Assembly: GCA_900540365.1 (NCBI GenBank)
Contig: UQFN01000003.1
Span: 1-64,000, forward strand
Length of the DNA stretch: 64,000 nt
Direction of reading: 5' to 3'
From: an uncultured Mollicutes bacterium
GTDB lineage: Bacteria > Bacillota_I > Bacilli_A > RFN20 > CAG-826
The stretch's first letter is position 1, and each line of letters starts with the position of its first letter. Below are positions 17,201 through 26,420 of the stretch, piece after piece. A program made the position numbers and the translations under genes. The notes under the pieces were generated by a model. That model was given only the letters and a program-made list of their open reading frames with translations. It searched no databases and was not told the DNA's origin.

Positions 17201-18286
17201 CTAATCCTTATTATTTTTTAAAAATTCATTATTTAAGTAGCAAGGATTAAAGCGGGAATATAATTCTTTTTTAATATCATTAACAAAAAGTAAAAAGCAT
17301 TTTTGATTTTTAAATTTATGATTAACTATTTCAAATTTTCTTTCTTCTATCTTTTTAATAGCACAAGTTCCAACAAGTTTTTCGTAATCATAAACTAAAA
17401 ATAAAGCATTTGTTAAATCATCCTCAGTTAATTTTTTCTTTGTAAATAATTGATAAGTTATCGTATCAGTTTTTGATAAAACAAGTTTATAAAAATATTT
17501 TGTTCCTTCAATTTTATGTTCTTCGTGAAGGAAAAATAAATCAAGATGTTCTTTATTAAGTAACATTTTTAAGAAATTATCTTCGCTTGAAGGATATTGT
17601 TTATAAATTGCCAATAATAAATTTTTAATATCTTCACGTTTAGTTTGCTTATCATTAGGACAAGTTGACTTAAAAACGGGAATTTGCTCTTCTTTAATTG
17701 TTTTTAAAATGTCTTTTTCTCTAACAAAAATGAATGGTCTAATAAAAGTTAATTGATCATTAGTTAAAAACATTTTTGGAGCAAAAGTTGCAAATCGTCC
17801 GCCATAAATTTCATTAAGAAAAAGAGTTTCAATAGCATCATCTTTATGATGAGCAAAAGTAACTTTATTAGCATTAATTTTTTCAGCATATTTATTAATA
17901 ATTGCTTTTTTCATGCGACTGCAAATTGAACAAGGTAAATTAGGCAAATTTTGTTTTTCTTGTTGAATTTTTAAAATAGTAAAAACTTGCTTTTCATCTA
18001 AGATTTTAAGTTCATATCCAAGTTTATTTATATAATCTTTAATTTCTTTTGAATTAAAGTTTGGAAAACCTAAATCAATCATGCAAGGATAAAGTTCAAA
18101 ATTTGCTTTTGAAAATTTTTTATATAAATTTAAAGCATAAAGAAGGGCCATTGAATCTTTACCTCCACTAATTCCAATGACAATTTTGTCATTGTCATTA
18201 ATTAAGTTAAATTCAATGTCTGCTTTTCTAATTGAAGCTAATAAGATTCTAATCCCTTTCATAATAAACTTTATTTTTAGAAACAT
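17201..18286 (-). CDS. TtcA-family tRNA thiolation-like ATPase with C-terminal extension
   Basis: The PP-loop SGGKDS, the CSIC cysteine pair and a third cysteine in STCPND with KREDIKNLL are the TtcA pattern: ATP-driven adenylation of a tRNA base and sulfur transfer using an Fe-S cluster. TtcA makes 2-thiocytidine at tRNA position 32. The first 260 residues cover the known fold. About 100 further residues (from HLDLFFLHEEHK on) have no family I recognise. Start codon unclear: ATG at 18286 (361 residues) or ATG at 18262 (353 residues), and neither has a Shine-Dalgarno site. A TATTAT lies 7 bases before the first. Confidence 0.75.
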   Translation of the reverse strand: MFLKIKFIMKGIRILLASIRKADIEFNLINDNDKIVIGISGGKDSMALLYALNLYKKFSKANFELYPCMIDLGFPNFNSKEIKDYINKLGYELKILDEKQVFTILKIQQEKQNLPNLPCSICSRMKKAIINKYAEKINANKVTFAHHKDDAIETLFLNEIYGGRFATFAPKMFLTNDQLTFIRPFIFVREKDILKTIKEEQIPVFKSTCPNDKQTKREDIKNLLLAIYKQYPSSEDNFLKMLLNKEHLDLFFLHEEHKIEGTKYFYKLVLSKTDTITYQLFTKKKLTEDDLTNALFLVYDYEKLVGTCAIKKIEERKFEIVNHKFKNQKCFLLFVNDIKKELYSRFNPCYLNNEFLKNNKD

Positions 18287-18327
18287 TCTTATTATAATAT
18301 AAAACGGCTTTAAGGGAAGAATTATCG

Positions 18328-19233
18328 ATGGAAGTTGTATTTTTAGAAGAATTAAATAATTTAGAAAATGTATCTAAAAACATTAATCTTGTTTTAGGAT
18401 TATTTGATGGTCTACATGTTGGTCATGTCCAACTAATTCGTACTGCTCGATATTTCTCTAATGGTAAACTTGCTGTAATAACTTTTGATAAAACTTTAAA
18501 GAGCACTGATCATAGCGTTTTATTAAATTTAGAAGATAAAATTAAAGGTTTTGAAGACTTAGAAGTTGATGAAGTTTACATTATAAAATGTGATGAAAAT
18601 TTTAAAAAAATGTCTTATTTGGACTTTATTAATAAGATTTTGAAAAAATTTTGTCCTAAAAAAATCTTTTGTGGACTTGATTTTAAATTTGGTTATAAAG
18701 CTCAAGGAGACGTTAATACTTTAAAAGAATTTTTTAGTGATGTTGTTGTCTTAAATTATGTAAATACTCATGATGGAAGTAAAATTTCTTCTAGTGTCAT
18801 TAAAAAAATGATTAAAGAAGGAAAAATTGAAGACGCTAATCGCTATTTAGGTAGAGAATATTTTCTTAATGGAAAAGTAGTTAAAGGAAAACAAAACGGA
18901 CATCAACTTGGTTATCCAACCTTAAATCTTGAATTACTCGATAATTATGTCATTCCTCAAAATGGAGTTTATATTACTAAAACTAAAGTTGGAAATGGAA
19001 TATATTATTCAATGACAAATGTTGGAACTCATCCAACAATTGATGAAGTTAATAAACCTCTTGTTGAGTCTTATTTAATTGATTTTAATGAAAACATTTA
19101 TAACAACAATGTTCGAGTTTATTTTATTAAAAAAATTCGTGACGAAATTAAATTTTCTTCTATAGAAGAATTAAAAAATACCTTAAAAAATAACGAAGAA
19201 GAAGTTAAGCGTTATTTTAATATAAATTTTTAA
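18328..19233 (+). CDS. ribF: Bifunctional riboflavin kinase/FMN adenylyltransferase
   Basis: This 301-residue protein makes FMN and FAD from riboflavin. The N-terminal adenylyltransferase domain carries GLFDGLHVGHVQLI and the central SSSVIKKMI motif. The C-terminal kinase domain carries NGKVVKGKQNGHQLGYPTLN, in which the PTxN element binds ATP. The length is normal for the family. AAGGGAAG precedes the ATG. It is usually beside truB or ribosomal genes in Firmicutes, but here it stands alone between a divergent TtcA-like gene and malQ. Confidence 0.95.
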   Translation: MEVVFLEELNNLENVSKNINLVLGLFDGLHVGHVQLIRTARYFSNGKLAVITFDKTLKSTDHSVLLNLEDKIKGFEDLEVDEVYIIKCDENFKKMSYLDFINKILKKFCPKKIFCGLDFKFGYKAQGDVNTLKEFFSDVVVLNYVNTHDGSKISSSVIKKMIKEGKIEDANRYLGREYFLNGKVVKGKQNGHQLGYPTLNLELLDNYVIPQNGVYITKTKVGNGIYYSMTNVGTHPTIDEVNKPLVESYLIDFNENIYNNNVRVYFIKKIRDEIKFSSIEELKNTLKNNEEEVKRYFNINF

Positions 19234-19428
19234 CAAGAAAAACTAACAAAATATTTTAAAATATAGTCATTTAATCATTATTTTTTAAATTTATTACATA
19301 TTCTAAAAAAAATAGTGTTATAATCGAATAAATATTAAATTCATGTAAATTTTTTGAATACTTTTTAAAAAAATGGCATAAAACCTGAAAAAGTTCGACC
19401 CTGTCAATACGTTCTAAGTTTTAACTAC

Positions 19429-19470
19429 TTGACAAATTTTATTTTCTACATTAGAATGAAAGCGCTTACA
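19429..19470 (+). promoter_or_regulatory. malQ promoter with overlapping cre operator
   Basis: TTGACA (19429-19434) and TAGAAT (19452-19457) have an ideal 17-base spacer. TGAAAGCGCTTACA (19457-19470), a near-perfect cre site, covers the end of the -10 box and the expected transcript start. A bound CcpA or MalR-type repressor would exclude polymerase. Confidence 0.88.
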
Positions 19471-19480
19471 AGGTTTTAAT

Positions 19481-20995
19481 ATGATTAAAAGAACTAGTGG
19501 TGTCTTAATGCACATAACAAGTCTTCCTTCCAAATATGGCGTTGGAACTTTTGGAAAAGAAGCATATGAATTCGTTGATTTTTTAAACGAAGCTAAGTTT
19601 GGAATTTGGCAAATTTTACCTTTAAATTTAACTTCTTATGGTGATTCACCTTATCAATCACCATCAAATTATGGTTATTCTTACTACTTAATTGACTTAG
19701 ATACTTTAGTTGAAAAAGGTTTATTAACAAAAGAAGATCTTGAGGGAGTTTATTTTGGTGAAAATCCTCGCCGTGTTAATTTTGAAGCTTTATTTAATAA
19801 TAAAATTCCTCTTCTTAAAAAAGCTTTTGCAAATTATAAAAAAGAAGAAGCTTTTACGCGCTTTTTAAATAATAATCCTAATGTTAGTGATTTTGCTATT
19901 TTTATGACTTTAAAGGAATTAAATAATTTTAAGTCTTGGAAAGAATGGCCTAAAAAATATGCTGAATATACAAAAAAATTAGAAGAAGAAGTTAAAACTA
20001 AATATCAAGATGTCTACGAGTTTTATATGTGGACACAATATGAATTTTTAAATGAATATTTTGCTTTAAAAAAATATGCAAATTCAAAAAATATCTTAAT
20101 TATGGGAGACATTCCAATTTATTTAGCTTACGATAGTGTTGAATGTTATAAATATCCTGAGTTATTCCAATTTGATGAAAATCATAATCCAACTCGTGTT
20201 GCAGGATGCCCACCAGATTGCTTTAGTGCTGATGGTCAACTTTGGGGAAATCCTTTATATAATTGGAGTTATCACAAAGCAACAAATTATCATTGGTGGA
20301 ATGAAAGAATTAATAGCGCTTTAAAACTTTATGATTTAGTTAGAATCGATCATTTTAGAGGTTTTAGTGGATATTATAGTATTCCTGCTCAAGATAAAAC
20401 TGCTCGAAATGGAGAGTGGGTAAAAGGACCTGGTTTTGATTTATTTAAAGATAAACTCGGCTATCCAATTATTGCTGAAGACTTAGGATATATGGATGAT
20501 GATTTTAAAAATTTAATGGAAAAAGTTAAATATCCAGGCATGAAAATTTTAACACAAGGAATGTTATCTTTAGATGATAATGATGATTGGCGTGTTAGAA
20601 ATTATAACGAAAAATATTTTAGTTACACTTCAACTCATGATAGTGAGACAGTAAGACAATATTTAGATAATTTATCTAGCAATGATTTAGAAATTGGTTT
20701 AGATAATTTAGTTAAAGATGCTCATTTTATGGGTATAAATGAATTTAATCTTGAAACACGTGAAGGCCAAATTGATTTAATAAATGAATTAAATCTTGCT
20801 TCTAATTCTTTATCAGCAATGTTTGAGATTCAAGATTTATTCTATATTGGTAAAGAAGGAAGAATGAATTTGCCTTCCACTTTATCTACTGATAACTGGA
20901 GTTTTAGACTCTTAAGAGAAGAATTTGATAATAATAAAGACAAAATTATTAAAAAAATGTCAAAATTAATTATCAAGTATCAAAGGGATAATTAA
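19481..20995 (+). CDS. malQ: 4-alpha-glucanotransferase (amylomaltase)
   Basis: This 504-residue GH77 enzyme transfers maltodextrin units between chains and releases glucose, completing cytoplasmic use of imported starch oligosaccharides. The N-terminus SGVLMHITSLPSKYGVGTFG is typical. The catalytic residues are Asp290 in RIDHFRGF, Glu333 in IAEDLG and Asp387 in STHDSET. AAGG lies 7 bases before the ATG. A cre site overlaps its promoter, so it should be repressed or controlled by sugar status. It is followed 57 bases on by malE, which has its own likely promoter. Confidence 0.95.
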   Translation: MIKRTSGVLMHITSLPSKYGVGTFGKEAYEFVDFLNEAKFGIWQILPLNLTSYGDSPYQSPSNYGYSYYLIDLDTLVEKGLLTKEDLEGVYFGENPRRVNFEALFNNKIPLLKKAFANYKKEEAFTRFLNNNPNVSDFAIFMTLKELNNFKSWKEWPKKYAEYTKKLEEEVKTKYQDVYEFYMWTQYEFLNEYFALKKYANSKNILIMGDIPIYLAYDSVECYKYPELFQFDENHNPTRVAGCPPDCFSADGQLWGNPLYNWSYHKATNYHWWNERINSALKLYDLVRIDHFRGFSGYYSIPAQDKTARNGEWVKGPGFDLFKDKLGYPIIAEDLGYMDDDFKNLMEKVKYPGMKILTQGMLSLDDNDDWRVRNYNEKYFSYTSTHDSETVRQYLDNLSSNDLEIGLDNLVKDAHFMGINEFNLETREGQIDLINELNLASNSLSAMFEIQDLFYIGKEGRMNLPSTLSTDNWSFRLLREEFDNNKDKIIKKMSKLIIKYQRDN

Positions 20996-21001
20996 AGTCG
21001 T

Positions 21002-21029
21002 TTGACTTAATTATAAATATGTTTATAAA
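21002..21029 (+). promoter_or_regulatory. Likely malE promoter
   Basis: TTGACT (21002-21007) and TATAAA (21024-21029) are 16 bases apart. No cre core is visible here, so the transporter genes may be partly independent of the malQ operator, or be served by read-through from malQ. Confidence 0.55.
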
Positions 21030-21052
21030 AATTCTTTAAAGGAGGAGATTAA

Positions 21053-22309
21053 ATGAAAAAGAATTTTAAATTATTTGCTGTAAGTGCTGCAGTATTATTA
21101 ACTGCTGGTGCTTTAGCTAGCTGTGGTGAAGGTGGCAGTGGCCCATCATATACTGACGAATATTCTGGCACATTAACTTATTCAGGACCAGAATCACAAG
21201 AAAAATGGGTTAGACAAGTTGCTGCTGACTACAATGCTGAAAGAAAAGCACAAGGAATTCCAGAAATCAAATTTGAATTTGTCCAACATGGTGAAGACAA
21301 AGTTGATAGTGAAGTTACTGACTGGAGTACAGGACCAGATGTTTATGCATTTGCTTCTGATAAAGTTATGCCTTTATTCCAAGCTGGTGCTTTAGCAACT
21401 ATTAGTGGAATTTATAAAGATAGTATTAATAATACTATGACTGATGCTGCAATTGAAGCTTCTCAATTTGCTGGAAGAACAGTTTCTTATCCTTATGCAG
21501 GAGATAATGGCTATTTCTTATTCTACAATAAGAGTTTAGTTACTGCTGAAGATTGTGCTACAATCGAAGGCTTAATGAACAAAGCTGCTAGTTTAGAAAT
21601 GGGTGTTGCTTATCCATTAAATACTGCTTTCTATAGCGCTGGTGCTTTATTTACATATGGTGCTGGATATGACATTAATGTTGATGATTCTGGTAAAGTT
21701 CAAAGTATTGAAGCTACATTTAATACTGCTGAAGGATTAAAAGCTGGTAAAGCTATTTATCAAATTATGAAACATAGTGCTTACGTTGAAACTCAAGCTG
21801 CTCCAATAGCTGCTAACAAATTAGTTGCTTGTATTGATGGTTCTTGGAACGTTAGTGCTTATCAAACTGCTATGGGTGCTGATTTTGCTTGTATGAAATT
21901 ACCTACAGTTACAGTTGATGGAGAAACAAAAAATTTATCATCATACTTAGGTTATAAAATGTTAGGTGTCAACCCATTAGTTAGTGCTGGTGATACACAA
22001 AGATTACTTGCAGCTCACAACTTTGCTAGATATTTATCTTCAAAAGAAGTTCAAGAAAAAAGATTTGACACATTTGGTATTGCTCCAACTAATAAAGAAG
22101 TTTCTGCTTTAGAAAAAGTTACTTCAAGTGCAGCAATTAAAGCTATTGGTGATCAAGCTAAATATGCAGTTCCTCAAACAGCAGTTCCAGGAAATATTTG
22201 GTCAGCTCCACAAACCTTCACACAAGGTATTATCGATGGAACTATTACCTTAGATAATATGGCAGCTGCATTAGAAACTTTAAATGCATCTATCGAAGCA
22301 AGTAAATAA
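21053..22309 (+). CDS. malE: Maltodextrin-binding lipoprotein of ABC transporter
   Basis: This 418-residue extracellular solute-binding protein (family 1) has the signal peptide end ALASCGEGG, with the lipid-anchored cysteine at about residue 24. The mature part has the MalE layout: TLTYSGPESQEKWVRQVA at the start, PDVYAFASDKVMPLFQAGAL and YPYAGDNGYFLFYNKSL in the first lobe, and CIDGSWNV in the second. It captures maltodextrins and passes them to the MalFG permease encoded downstream. AAAGGAGGAGA precedes the ATG. A terminator directly after the gene should make it the most expressed member of the operon. Confidence 0.93.
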   Translation: MKKNFKLFAVSAAVLLTAGALASCGEGGSGPSYTDEYSGTLTYSGPESQEKWVRQVAADYNAERKAQGIPEIKFEFVQHGEDKVDSEVTDWSTGPDVYAFASDKVMPLFQAGALATISGIYKDSINNTMTDAAIEASQFAGRTVSYPYAGDNGYFLFYNKSLVTAEDCATIEGLMNKAASLEMGVAYPLNTAFYSAGALFTYGAGYDINVDDSGKVQSIEATFNTAEGLKAGKAIYQIMKHSAYVETQAAPIAANKLVACIDGSWNVSAYQTAMGADFACMKLPTVTVDGETKNLSSYLGYKMLGVNPLVSAGDTQRLLAAHNFARYLSSKEVQEKRFDTFGIAPTNKEVSALEKVTSSAAIKAIGDQAKYAVPQTAVPGNIWSAPQTFTQGIIDGTITLDNMAAALETLNASIEASK

Positions 22310-22320
22310 TTAATTTATAT

Positions 22321-22347
22321 AGGCCTACTTTTTGTAGGCCTTTTTTT
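22321..22347 (+). terminator. Intra-operon attenuating terminator after malE
   Basis: AGGCCTAC and GTAGGCCT pair around TTTTT, and seven T follow. The next gene starts 18 bases later on the same strand without a visible new promoter, so partial read-through must supply the permease genes. Confidence 0.88.
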
Positions 22348-22364
22348 AAAATAGGGGAAGAAAA

Positions 22365-23924
22365 ATGACAACAATTGAATATTTATCATTATCAACACCT
22401 AAAAGAGCTTTATATAAAGTTGGACACTTTTTTAAAGAAATTCCTATCGCGATATATAATTTTTTAAAAAAGATTCCATTATTTTGTGTAAAATTATTCA
22501 ACAAAATTAAAAAACCTTTCGTATTTTTATACGAAACTTTTGTTTATGGCGATTATAAAACAAGATTAAGTTATTTTATTTTTGGTTTTGGAAATTTAGC
22601 GCACAAAGAATATATTAAAGGAATATTATATTTACTTTTTGAAATTTGTTTCATAATTTATATGATTTTAATGGGTGGACCAATGCTTTCTAGCTTAGGA
22701 AATCTTGGTGATTTCGCAAGTGCAGAAACTCCTGATCCAAATATTGGTATTAATACATATAAATATTTTGATAATTCTTTTGAAATTTTATTATACTCAA
22801 TTGTTACAATCATTATTATTTTAGTAGCAATCGTTTTATGGGTGTCATCTATTTCATCAGCTAAAGAACTTCAAGACGATTCTTTAATCGGTAAAGATGG
22901 CAACAATATGGCTATTATTAAGAGTTTAGGTGGAAAACAATTCCATAAAACCCTTTTAGCTATCCCAATGTTTGGGGTTGTCTGTTTTACAGTAATTCCA
23001 ATTATTTTTATGATATTAATCGCATTTACTAACTATGATTCATATCACTTAACTCCATATAAACTTTTTGACTGGGTTGGTTTTGCTAATTTTAACTCAG
23101 TTTTTGCAAGTGGCGGAGCTAGTAACAATATATTCTTTAAAACATTCTTACAAGTTCTTTTATGGACATTAATTTGGGCATTCTTTGCAACATTTACTAA
23201 CTATTTCTTAGGAATGATTGTTGCAATTTTAATTAATACAAAAGGAATTAAATTAAAGAAAATTTGGCGTACAATTTTAATTACAACTATTGCCGTTCCT
23301 CAATTTGTTTCCTTACTTTTGATGAGTAGAATGTTTAACCAAGATTTAGGTATTGTTAACCAATTATTAATTAAGATGGGTTGGATAACAAAAGGAATTG
23401 GTTGGTTAAATGATTCTGCTAATAACGCACTTTTACCAAAAGTAATGATTATTTTAATTAATACTTGGATTGGTATTCCTTACACAATGTTAATTTGTAC
23501 AGGTTTATTAATGAATATTCCTGATGACTTATATGAATCAGCTAAGATTGATGGTGCAAGTCCAGTTAAAATGTATATGAAAATTACTTTACCATATATG
23601 TTATTTGTAACGACGCCATATCTAATCTCACAATTTGTTGGTAATATTAATAACTTTAACGTTATTTACTTATTATCAGGTGGTAACCCACTTTATACTT
23701 TCGATCCAAATTCAGTTGATATAAATACATTAAATAACTTAACTGGTTTAGGAAGAACTGACCTTTTAATTACATGGATTTATAAGATGGCAATGACTAA
23801 CACCTTCAAAGATTATGGTGTAGCTAGTGTCTTATCTATTTTAATTTTCGTTGTAGTAGCTGTAGTCTCATTAATTACTTATAGTAGAACAAACAGCATT
23901 AAGAATGAGGAGGATTTCCAATAA
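22365..23924 (+). CDS. malF: Maltodextrin ABC permease, MalF-type
   Basis: This 519-residue inner membrane protein has the MalF-type transport domain in its last 300 residues, with the cytoplasmic coupling loop ESAKIDGASPVKMYMKITLP that docks on the ATPase. The first 150 or so residues add two or more membrane segments and a region (TRLSYFIFGFGNLAHKEYIK) seen in Firmicutes sugar permeases of this type. AGGGGAAG precedes the start. Its stop overlaps the malG start by one base (TAATG). Confidence 0.9.
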   Translation: MTTIEYLSLSTPKRALYKVGHFFKEIPIAIYNFLKKIPLFCVKLFNKIKKPFVFLYETFVYGDYKTRLSYFIFGFGNLAHKEYIKGILYLLFEICFIIYMILMGGPMLSSLGNLGDFASAETPDPNIGINTYKYFDNSFEILLYSIVTIIIILVAIVLWVSSISSAKELQDDSLIGKDGNNMAIIKSLGGKQFHKTLLAIPMFGVVCFTVIPIIFMILIAFTNYDSYHLTPYKLFDWVGFANFNSVFASGGASNNIFFKTFLQVLLWTLIWAFFATFTNYFLGMIVAILINTKGIKLKKIWRTILITTIAVPQFVSLLLMSRMFNQDLGIVNQLLIKMGWITKGIGWLNDSANNALLPKVMIILINTWIGIPYTMLICTGLLMNIPDDLYESAKIDGASPVKMYMKITLPYMLFVTTPYLISQFVGNINNFNVIYLLSGGNPLYTFDPNSVDINTLNNLTGLGRTDLLITWIYKMAMTNTFKDYGVASVLSILIFVVVAVVSLITYSRTNSIKNEEDFQ

Positions 23925-24787
23925 TGAATAATGCAATAACATATTATCGTAGCAAAAAAGCTGCTTCGATAGTAAAAAAGACAGCAATTTATATTATTCT
24001 TGTCATTATTAGCTTTATTTGGTTAATTCCATTTGTTTATTTAATTGCTCAATCTTTTGCTACAACTTATGTATATGGTGACTTTTTTCCAAAAACTTCA
24101 ACGTTTAATAACTACATAGTTTTATTTACAAGTGAAACTTATCCATTTTGGAAATGGTGGTTAAATACATTTATTATTGCAATTGCAACCGCAATTATAA
24201 AAACGATTTTAGTATTAATGACTTCTTATGCTTTATCTAGATTAAGATTTAAATCAAGAAAAACAATCATGAAATTAATTTTAGTCTTCGGAATGTTCCC
24301 AGGATTTTTAGGAATGATTGTTATTTATTTCTTATTAAAATTAATTGGATTAGAAGCATCTATTTTTGGTCTTGTCGTAGTTTATGTAGCAAGTAGTGCT
24401 ATGGATTATTACATTGCTAAGGGATTCTTTGATACAATTTCAAAATCACTTGATGAAGCTGCTATGCTTGATGGTGCTAGTAAAAATACAATTTTTTGGC
24501 GCATTATCATGCCTTTATCAAAACCAATCGTTGTTTATACAATTTTAATGGCATTTAATGGACCTTGGGGTGACTATATGCTTGCAAGCTATATTGCTCA
24601 AGGTAATCCAAATATGTTTAACGTTGCAGTTGGTCTTCAACAAATGCTATCAAAAGCAAATATTAATATATACTTCCCAGTTTTCTGTGCAGGTGGTGTT
24701 TTAGTTTCTATACCAATTATGATTTTATTCTTCTGGTTACAAAGATACTATGTTGAAGGTATTACCGGCGGAGCAGTTAAAGGTTAA
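23924..24787 (+). CDS. malG: Maltodextrin ABC permease, MalG-type
   Basis: This 287-residue membrane protein has six hydrophobic segments and the EAA loop DEAAMLDGASKNTIFWRIIMP, which contacts the ATPase. It pairs with MalF to form the channel for maltodextrin. Start and stop overlaps with its neighbours show tight coupling. The end (WLQRYYVEGITGGAVKG) is the typical C-terminus of MalG-like permeases. Confidence 0.92.
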   Translation: MNNAITYYRSKKAASIVKKTAIYIILVIISFIWLIPFVYLIAQSFATTYVYGDFFPKTSTFNNYIVLFTSETYPFWKWWLNTFIIAIATAIIKTILVLMTSYALSRLRFKSRKTIMKLILVFGMFPGFLGMIVIYFLLKLIGLEASIFGLVVVYVASSAMDYYIAKGFFDTISKSLDEAAMLDGASKNTIFWRIIMPLSKPIVVYTILMAFNGPWGDYMLASYIAQGNPNMFNVAVGLQQMLSKANINIYFPVFCAGGVLVSIPIMILFFWLQRYYVEGITGGAVKG

Positions 24788-24791
24788 AAAT

Positions 24792-26408
24792 ATGGAAAAT
24801 AAAAAGTTATTAATTTTAGGCATTACATTATTTAGTCTTGTTAGTTGCGGAGGAAATTCGAATCCAACTACTGAGATTAACTATGGAGAAAAGATTAATG
24901 AAAATCTTCAAGAAGTTACTCCAGTTGATGATAAGTATCGTAACTATTATGAAATTTTTGTTGGTTCTTTTAATGACTCTAATGGTGATAAAATGGGAGA
25001 CTTAAAAGGAGTAACTTTAAAATTAGATTATATTAAAGATTTAGGATATAACGGAATTTGGTTAATGCCAATATTCCAATCTTCAAGTTATCATAAATAC
25101 AATGCTGATAATTATTATCAAATTGATTCTAATTATGGAACTAAAGATGATTTAATTGAATTAATTAATGAAGCTCACAAAAGAGATATTAATATTATTT
25201 TGGATTTAGCTATTAATCATGCTTCATTTAATAATCCTTTATATATAGATTCTCGTGAAGCTTATAACAAATATCTTCAATATGGAGAAAATAGTTTAAC
25301 TGAAGAAGAGAAAAATTATAAAGATTTATTTTCTTTTAAAACTTACTCGGCTTCAATAAAAGGACGTACTTTTACAAGTGCAGGAAAATATAATTTCTAT
25401 GTTGAAGAAAATTTTACTGGTGGAGGTATGCCAGAATTTAATTTTGAGTCAACTTTCACTATCGAAGTTGTTAAAGAAATCATGAAATACTATTTAGAAT
25501 TAGGAGTAGATGGATTTAGATTAGATGCTGTAAAATATTATTTTTTAAACGAAACTAGTAAAAATATTTCTTTATTAAATGAACTTTATAGTTATTGTAA
25601 ACAAATTAATGAGGATGTTTATTTCGTTGGTGAATGTTGGGATAGTGAACAAATTATTGGACAATATTATGAATCAAATATTGATAGTTATTTTGCTTTC
25701 CAAACTTCAACTAGTGGAAATGGATTTATCTCAAGATCTATTAACCTAGATGGTTCAATGAATTCACTTTATCTTGAAGGAGCTATGAATTTGTTAAATA
25801 TGTCAAAAAATAACATTCCAGCACCATTTTTAGATAATCATGATGTTTCAAGAATTGCAAAAGCTAATAACATGCCAGTTACTAAATTCTTTTATGGTTT
25901 ACTTAGCATGCTAAATGGAACAACTTTTACTTATTATGGTGATGAAATCGGTTTAACCGGTAGTGTTCCTAGCGATTTAAACGTTCGTGGATATATGAAT
26001 TGGTCGGATGATTCATCAAAAAATTGTAATAGTCCACAAGGAACTTATCCAAGTTATCCTTATGATCCTGTAGATAAACAACTTGAAGATGATAATAGTA
26101 TTCTAAATTACTATAAAAAAGCTAATTATTTTAGAAATAAATTTAAAGCAATTAGTAGAGGAGAAATTCTTGATACATCTAAAACTTTTGATGAAAATTC
26201 ATTATTAGTTTTAGATAAAACTTATCAAGATGAAGCAATTAGTATTGTAATGAATTTCTCTGCTAGTGAATATTATCAATATGACTTTTCAAATACTTCT
26301 TATAATGAAGTTGAGGGTCAATTAGTATCAGATATTAATACATATATTGGCAAAATTGATGATAAAGTAATCGTTTTACCTCCATATAGTATTGCAATTA
26401 TAAAATAG
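24792..26408 (+). CDS. Lipoprotein alpha-amylase (GH13)
   Basis: The open frame begins inside malG, but the start that gives a signal peptide is ATG 24792 (538 residues), with AAAGG 8 bases before it. The lipobox is LVSCGG (Cys19), so the enzyme sits on the outer face of the membrane. GH13 motifs are all present: DLAINH (137-142), GFRLDA with nucleophile Asp245, GECW with acid/base Glu281, and DNHD with Asp351. It has the short domain layout of alpha-amylase/neopullulanase lipoproteins and should make maltodextrins next to the binding protein encoded in the same operon. Confidence 0.92.
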   Translation: MENKKLLILGITLFSLVSCGGNSNPTTEINYGEKINENLQEVTPVDDKYRNYYEIFVGSFNDSNGDKMGDLKGVTLKLDYIKDLGYNGIWLMPIFQSSSYHKYNADNYYQIDSNYGTKDDLIELINEAHKRDINIILDLAINHASFNNPLYIDSREAYNKYLQYGENSLTEEEKNYKDLFSFKTYSASIKGRTFTSAGKYNFYVEENFTGGGMPEFNFESTFTIEVVKEIMKYYLELGVDGFRLDAVKYYFLNETSKNISLLNELYSYCKQINEDVYFVGECWDSEQIIGQYYESNIDSYFAFQTSTSGNGFISRSINLDGSMNSLYLEGAMNLLNMSKNNIPAPFLDNHDVSRIAKANNMPVTKFFYGLLSMLNGTTFTYYGDEIGLTGSVPSDLNVRGYMNWSDDSSKNCNSPQGTYPSYPYDPVDKQLEDDNSILNYYKKANYFRNKFKAISRGEILDTSKTFDENSLLVLDKTYQDEAISIVMNFSASEYYQYDFSNTSYNEVEGQLVSDINTYIGKIDDKVIVLPPYSIAIIK

Positions 26409-26420
26409 AAGGAGAAAAAT

